Shown: positions 59,678 to 64,000 of the stretch, piece by piece
How positions within the stretch are numbered: the stretch's first letter is position 1
Layout of the letters: every line of letters begins with the position of its first letter
DNA from: Pseudomonas schmalbachii
Lineage (GTDB): Bacteria > Pseudomonadota > Gammaproteobacteria > Pseudomonadales > Pseudomonadaceae
Reading direction: 5' to 3'
Length of the DNA stretch: 64,000 nt
NCBI RefSeq assembly: GCF_017589465.1
Contig: NZ_JAELYA010000001.1
Coordinates: 1 to 64,000, forward strand
Made by a program: the position numbers and the translations under genes
The notes under the pieces: generated by a model
Told to the model about the DNA's origin: nothing
Database searches by the model: none
What the model saw: the letters and a program-made list of their open reading frames with translations, nothing else

Positions 59678-61249
59678 ATGAACGACAAGCGCAGGTGGCT
59701 GTCGCGGATGGCCCTGCTCGGCGTTTCGCTGATGGGCCTTTCGGCGACCGCCGGAGCCGCCGACAAACCCAACATCCTGGTGATCTTCGGCGACGATATC
59801 GGCCAGACCAATATCAGCGCCTACAGCCATGGTGTACTCGGCTACACGACGCCGAACATCGACCGCATCGCCCGGGAAGGCATGATGTTCACCGACTACT
59901 ACGGTGAAAACAGCTGCACCGCCGGCCGCTCCACCTTCATCACCGGACAGGCTTCGCTGCGCACCGGCCTGACCAAGGTCGGCATGCCCGGCGCGCCGGT
60001 CGGTATCCAGCCGCGCGATATCACCATGGCCACCGCGCTGAAGGCCCAGGGCTACGCCACCGGCCAGTTCGGCAAGAACCACCTGGGCGACCGCAACGAG
60101 TTCCTGCCGACCAACCACGGTTTCGACGAGTTCTTCGGCAACCTCTACCACCTGAACGCCGAGGAAGAGCCGCAGCGTCCGTACTGGCCGAAGGACGATC
60201 CGGACTTCGTCAAGGCCGCCACGCCGCGCGGGGTGATCCATTCCTACGCCGACGGCCGCATCGAGGACACCGGCGCGCTGACCACCAAGCGCATGGAAAC
60301 CATCGACGACGAAACCACCGCCGCCGCCCAGGCCTTCATCGAGAAGCAGGCCAAGGCGGACAAGCCGTTCTTCGTCTGGATGAACACCACCCGCATGCAC
60401 CTGTTCACCCACGTGCGCAAGGAGCATCAGGGCATGAGCGGCATGCCGGGCAACGACTACGCCGACGGTATGCTCGAACACGACGGCGACGTCGGCAAGC
60501 TGCTGAAGACGCTGGATGACCTGAAGATCGCCGACAACACCATCGTGGTCTACAGCACCGATAACGGCCCGAACCAGTTCTCCTGGCCGGACGCGGCGAC
60601 CACGCCGTTCCGCAACGAGAAGAACTCCAACTGGGAAGGCGCCTTCCGCGTGCCGGCGCTGATCCGCTGGCCGGGCCACATCAAGGCGGGCGAAGTCGCC
60701 AGGGGGATGTTCTCCGGCCTCGACTGGTTCCCCACGCTGCTGGCGGCGGTGGGCGACACCGACGTCAAGGAGCGCCTGCTCAAGGGCGCCAGCTTCGACG
60801 GCAAGACCTACAAGGTGCACCTGGACGGCTACAACCAGCTCGACTACCTGACCGGCAAGTCGAAGGAGAGCGCGCGCAAGGAGTACTACTACTTCAACGA
60901 CGACGGCGTACTGGTCGCCTCGCGCTTCGGCGACTGGAAGGCGGTGTTCTGCGAACAGCGCGCGCCGGGCGGCCTCGAAGTGTGGAGCGAGCCCTTCACC
61001 TGCCTGCGGGTGCCGAAGATCTTCAACCTGCGCATGGACCCGTACGAGCGGGCCGACATCGTCTCCGACCAGTACCACGACTGGCTGCTGAAGAATGCCT
61101 ACCTGCTTGGCGTGGCGACCATGAAGGCGTCACGGTTCCTGCAGACCTTCGTCGAGTACCCGCCGAGCCAGACCCCGGCGAGCTTCAGCATCGACCAGGT
61201 GCGCAAGCGGGTGGACCAGCAGATCGAAGCGAGGATGAAGCAGCAGTGA
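59678..61249 (+). CDS. Exported type I sulfatase
   Basis: 523 residues with a signal peptide (cleavage near A-G-A-A, residue 27). Sulfatase metal ligands are 'NILVIFGDDIGQTNIS' (Asp-Asp) and 'VVYSTDNGPNQ' (Asp-Asn), and the catalytic site is 'ENSCTAGRSTFITGQ' near residue 80. The maturation motif is C-T-A-G-R instead of the usual C-x-P-x-R, a variant accepted by radical-SAM maturases. It would remove sulfate from an ester in the periplasm, before uptake or oxidation of the freed alcohol. It ends the thiolase operon. Its C-terminal third (EYYYFNDDGVLVASRFGDWKAVF) is normal for the family. Confidence 0.9.
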   Translation: MNDKRRWLSRMALLGVSLMGLSATAGAADKPNILVIFGDDIGQTNISAYSHGVLGYTTPNIDRIAREGMMFTDYYGENSCTAGRSTFITGQASLRTGLTKVGMPGAPVGIQPRDITMATALKAQGYATGQFGKNHLGDRNEFLPTNHGFDEFFGNLYHLNAEEEPQRPYWPKDDPDFVKAATPRGVIHSYADGRIEDTGALTTKRMETIDDETTAAAQAFIEKQAKADKPFFVWMNTTRMHLFTHVRKEHQGMSGMPGNDYADGMLEHDGDVGKLLKTLDDLKIADNTIVVYSTDNGPNQFSWPDAATTPFRNEKNSNWEGAFRVPALIRWPGHIKAGEVARGMFSGLDWFPTLLAAVGDTDVKERLLKGASFDGKTYKVHLDGYNQLDYLTGKSKESARKEYYYFNDDGVLVASRFGDWKAVFCEQRAPGGLEVWSEPFTCLRVPKIFNLRMDPYERADIVSDQYHDWLLKNAYLLGVATMKASRFLQTFVEYPPSQTPASFSIDQVRKRVDQQIEARMKQQ

Positions 61250-61300
61250 GGGTAGGGCGCTTTTTGTAGGAGCAACTGTCTTGCATCGTCATGATGCTTC

Positions 61301-61420
61301 CCCCCTCACCCTAACCCTCTCCCTCAGGGAGAGGGGACTGTCCGGAGTTGCCGGCTGGCATGGTGTACCACCTCACACCGTCGCGCCCCCTCTCCCTCTG
61401 GGAGAGGGTTGGGGTGAGGG
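61301..61420. repeat. Dispersed double-hairpin repeat, copy 3
   Basis: CCCCCTCACCCTAACCCTCTCC… to …GGGAGAGGGTTGGGGTGAGGGG. Same family as copies at 25778, 54073 and 61646; probably ends transcription after the sulfatase gene. Confidence 0.8.
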
Positions 61421-61570
61421 GATCGCAACGCAGGAGTATCCGTAGCGGGCCATGCCCGCGAAGGAGGTTCCGGCGTCGCCGATATATCGCGCGCATGGCG
61501 CGCTCCTACAGCCGCGAAAGATGGGTATCGCAGGCTCAACCCATCCTACGGTGCTGGCACCGACTTCCGG

Positions 61571-61628
61571 GTAGGGCGGGTGAAACCCGCCATGGCATCC
61601 CCGAACTGGCGGGTTGCACCCGCCCTAC
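61571..61628. repeat. 58-base palindrome (GTAGGGCGGGTG family)
   Basis: Arms GTAGGGCGGGTG / CACCCGCCCTAC with inner AACCCGCC / GGCGGGTT. It lies between two copies of the dispersed double-hairpin repeat. Confidence 0.8.
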
Positions 61629-61645
61629 GGCTGTACCGCGTTTCG

Positions 61646-61742
61646 TAGGGAGAGGGGGCTATCCGGCATCAAGCGAAACGCTGTACCAACCGTCAACGCC
61701 GAACAATCCCCTCTCCCTGGGGAGAGGGTCAGGGTGAGGGGG
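61646..61742. repeat. Dispersed double-hairpin repeat, copy 4 (left end truncated)
   Basis: GTAGGGAGAGGGGGCTATCC… to …GGGGAGAGGGTCAGGGTGAGGG. It lacks the left CCCTCACCC half and overlaps the 3' end of the AraC gene by 14 bases, so it encodes the gene's final Ser-Pro-rich residues. Confidence 0.7.
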
Positions 61743-62754
61743 AAGATGTGGAACCGAGCAACCGCCGCCGCATCTCCCGTGGCGTCATGGCGAACCAGCG
61801 GCGGCAGGCGCGGTTGAAGACGCTCTGTTCGCTGTAGCCGAGCAGGCCGGCGACCTGAGCCAGCGGCATGTGGCGTTCGGCCAGGTAGATTTCGGCGCGC
61901 GAGCGGCGGGTGCGTTCCAGCAGCTCCTCGAAGCCGCAGCCCTGTTCGGCCAGGCGCCGTTGCAGGACGCGCTCGTGCAGGCCGAGCTGTTCGGCGATCA
62001 GCGCGAGGCGGCAGCGCTGGGTCGGCAGCATGCGCAGGATCAGGTTCTCGACCTGCTGCGGCAGGTCGGTGGGCGACTGCGCATCGAACGCGCTGAGGTA
62101 TTCCAGCAGGACGCGGTGCAGTTGCTGGTCCTGCTGCTCGATGCGCTGGCTGAGGTGTTCCTCGCGCAGGACCAGGGCGTTGTGCGCCTGGCCGGTGTAG
62201 ACGGTGGTATTGAAGTAGCGGCGGTAACGCGCCGGGGGGAGGGGGCTGACGCCGCTGAGCAGCAGCGACTGGGCGCTGAACTGGCTGCCGCAGAGCAGCT
62301 TCATGGTGTTGTGCGACACGCCCATCGCCAGTTCTTCCATCTGCCGGCGCTGCAGCAGGCCGGGCAGGCGGATGTCCACGACGAGTTGCGGGGCTTGCGG
62401 CTCGCTGCGGTCGAGCTGCACATCGACGCCCGGGCTGTGGTAGCCGATGAAGCGCGAGATTTCCTCCAGCGCCTGTCCCACCGAGGCCGAGCTGCGGGCG
62501 ATCAGCGCCACCGGGCCGAGCACCTGCAGGTCCTGGTATTCGGCCATGCGCAGGCCGAAGTCGGGGCAGTCCAGCTCCTGCGCCGCGCACTCCAGCACGG
62601 CCACCAGGGAGCGCAGCGGCACCCGCGCGTCCTCCTCGTGGAGCGTTCGCGGGTCTACGCGGAAACGCCGCAGCAATGCCGCCGGGTCGCCGCCGAGCTG
62701 GCTCACCAGTTCGGGAAAACCGGTGAAGGAGGTGGTGCGGATCAGGGCCGTCAT
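61729..62754 (-). CDS. AraC-family regulator 2
   Basis: 341 residues. The C-terminal AraC domain has 'LALIAEQLGLHERVLQRRLAEQGCGFEELLERTRRSRAEIYL' and 'PLAQVAGLLGYSEQSVFNRACRRWFAMTPREMRRR'. The N-terminal ~220 residues are again of the arabinose-binding AraC type. It is divergent from GMC oxidoreductase 2 (132 bases) and convergent with the sulfatase, so it likely regulates the GMC 2 operon. The last residues (SSPSP) are encoded inside a dispersed repeat, which suggests the natural end was altered. Confidence 0.9.
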   Translation of the reverse strand: MTALIRTTSFTGFPELVSQLGGDPAALLRRFRVDPRTLHEEDARVPLRSLVAVLECAAQELDCPDFGLRMAEYQDLQVLGPVALIARSSASVGQALEEISRFIGYHSPGVDVQLDRSEPQAPQLVVDIRLPGLLQRRQMEELAMGVSHNTMKLLCGSQFSAQSLLLSGVSPLPPARYRRYFNTTVYTGQAHNALVLREEHLSQRIEQQDQQLHRVLLEYLSAFDAQSPTDLPQQVENLILRMLPTQRCRLALIAEQLGLHERVLQRRLAEQGCGFEELLERTRRSRAEIYLAERHMPLAQVAGLLGYSEQSVFNRACRRWFAMTPREMRRRLLGSTSSPSP

Positions 62755-62886
62755 AGTCGTGATAAGTCAAAAACAAGTCGTCGAAGATCAATAAATCTGC
62801 ACGCTGCGGGCGAAGAATTCCAGCCCAATGCTCCGTGCCGTCGTTCGAGCCGGTGCCTGTTCCCGTCGCAACCGAGTACAAGAACA

Positions 62887-64000
62887 ATGGAATTCGACTA
62901 CATCATCGTTGGTGCCGGCTCCGCCGGCTGCGTGCTGGCCAACCGCCTGAGCGCCGATCCGTCGGTCCGCGTCTGCCTGCTGGAGACCGGCCCGGAGGAT
63001 AAGTCCCCGCTGATCCACACCCCGCTGGGTGTCGCCGCGATCCTGCCGACCAAGCACGTCAACTGGGCCTTCCATACCGTGCCGCAGCCAGGCCTGGGCG
63101 GCCGCACGGGCTACCAGCCGCGCGGCAAGACCCTCGGCGGCAGCAGCTCGATCAACGGCATGATCTACATCCGCGGCCACCACAGCGACTACGACGACTG
63201 GCACGCGCTGGGCAACCAGGGCTGGTCCTACGCCGACGTGCTGCCGTACTTCCGCAAGAGCGAGAAGCACCACGGCGGCGGCAGCGAATTCCACGGCGGC
63301 GACGGCGAGCTGTACGTCGGCAAGGTGCAGGCGCATGCCGCCACCAATGCCTTCATCGAGGCGGCGCGCCAGGCCGGCCACATTCATAACCCGGATTTCA
63401 ACGGCGCCGAGCAGGAGGGTGTCGGCCAGTACGACGTGACCATCCGCGACGGCCGCCGCTGGAGCACCGCCACCGCGTTCCTCAAGCCGATCCGCGAGCT
63501 GCGCGGCAACCTGACCGTAATGACCGGAGCCCGTGCCCAGCGCGTGTTGCTGCAAGGCAAGCGTGCGACCGGCGTGCAGGTATCGATCAAGGGCCAGCGC
63601 ATGGAACTGAAGGCGCGCAAGGAAGTGCTGCTCAGCGCCGGCGCCTTCGGCAGCCCGCAACTGCTGATGCTTTCCGGCATCGGCGCGGAATCCGAGCTGA
63701 AACCCCATGGCATCGCGATGCAGCATGAACTGCCGGGTGTCGGGCAGAACCTGCAGGACCATCCGGACGTGGTGATCTGCTACAAGAGCCACGACACCTC
63801 GCTGCTCGGCATCTCCGCTGGCGGCAGCCTGAAGATGGGCAAGGCCTTCGTCGACTACGTACGCCACAAGAACGGGCCGTTCGCCAGCAACTGCGCCGAG
63901 AGCGGCGGCTTCCTGAAGACCGACGTCAACCTGTCGCGCCCGGACATCCAGCTGCACGCGGTGATCGGCACCATCGACGACCACGGTCGCAAGCTGCACT
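62887..64000 (+). CDS. GMC-family FAD-dependent alcohol dehydrogenase 2 (3' end missing)
   Basis: ATG 62887 starts an open frame that runs past the window edge; 371 residues are present. It has 'YIIVGAGSAGCVLANRLS' (FAD, ~5–22), 'RGKTLGGSSSINGMIYIRG' (~80) and 'LLSAGAFGSPQLLMLSGIGAESEL' (second GMC signature, ~250). It is a paralogue of the protein at 49510 with the same motif order. The C-terminal His/Asn active site lies beyond the window. It probably oxidises a related alcohol under control of the divergent AraC regulator. Confidence 0.9.
   Translation, partial: MEFDYIIVGAGSAGCVLANRLSADPSVRVCLLETGPEDKSPLIHTPLGVAAILPTKHVNWAFHTVPQPGLGGRTGYQPRGKTLGGSSSINGMIYIRGHHSDYDDWHALGNQGWSYADVLPYFRKSEKHHGGGSEFHGGDGELYVGKVQAHAATNAFIEAARQAGHIHNPDFNGAEQEGVGQYDVTIRDGRRWSTATAFLKPIRELRGNLTVMTGARAQRVLLQGKRATGVQVSIKGQRMELKARKEVLLSAGAFGSPQLLMLSGIGAESELKPHGIAMQHELPGVGQNLQDHPDVVICYKSHDTSLLGISAGGSLKMGKAFVDYVRHKNGPFASNCAESGGFLKTDVNLSRPDIQLHAVIGTIDDHGRKLH

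Noticed and set aside
62788-63999. A 403-codon minus-strand frame at the right edge
   Set aside because: The plus strand carries a GMC oxidoreductase with FAD and signature motifs that runs off the window. The minus frame is its shadow.

Overview
The window is high-GC, densely packed DNA from a Pseudomonas-type gammaproteobacterium. The basis is the codon use of the housekeeping-like genes, an ArsR–GAPDH–ArsJ arsenate operon, a DUF1302/DUF1329 pair, and the many 'CGTAGGTTGG' and 'CCCTCACCC…GAGAGGG' intergenic palindromes typical of that genus. I see no rRNA, tRNA or CRISPR array. Gene starts were chosen by ribosome-binding site and domain content, so several are shorter than the longest open frame.

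Layout. (1) 1–3.8 kb: the C-terminal half of a trimeric autotransporter adhesin (it runs in from upstream), its OmpA/BamE-type lipoprotein partner, and another lipoprotein. (2) 3.8–12.9 kb: thirteen same-strand genes that look like a polyimmunity array (SUKH/SMI1-KNR4 domains, Imm22-like, DUF600/YezG-like, tandem-duplicated and TPR-like small proteins) with no recognisable toxin. (3) 13–22.8 kb: accessory DNA. It holds a secreted protein, a probable gene remnant, a YjbE-like repeat protein, a two-gene cassette bounded by 28-base inverted repeats, a truncated duplicate of one cassette gene, a DUF1801 protein, a GAD-like/DUF1851 protein, and an operon of two peptidase-U32-like proteins with a 23-codon gene between them and a secreted protein.

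(4) 22.9–25.7 kb: the arsR–gapdh–arsJ operon. (5) 26–31.8 kb: the ybhP–clsB–ybhN membrane-lipid operon and small stress-type proteins. (6) 31.8–37.1 kb: three 81-base palindromic repeats beside a five-gene cytochrome c oxidase operon whose subunit II carries two cytochrome c domains. (7) 37.3–40.6 kb: a RES/Xre-type toxin–antitoxin pair and a UvrD-like helicase. (8) 40.6–42.95 kb: an AT-rich insert (lipoprotein lipase plus a small protein) bounded by inverted repeats and, outside these, by a 159-base direct repeat.

(9) 43–64 kb: a catabolic supercluster. It has the DUF1302/DUF1329 pair, a MalT-type LuxR regulator, two GMC oxidoreductases (the second cut by the window end), acyl-CoA synthetase, family III CoA-transferase, acyl-CoA dehydrogenase, SCP-X-type thiolase, two MaoC-fold proteins, an SDR, a sulfatase and two AraC regulators. 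Together they could desulfate and oxidise a hydrophobic alcohol to an acid, activate it to a CoA ester and shorten it by a beta-oxidation-like route. A shared promoter element links at least GMC oxidoreductase 1 and the acyl-CoA dehydrogenase, and possibly DUF1302.

The most interesting observations are the inverted-repeat-bounded gene cassettes, the U32 pair with an embedded micro-gene, the toxin-less polyimmunity array, the shared regulatory element, and the palindromic repeat that has copied the 3' end of a cox gene.
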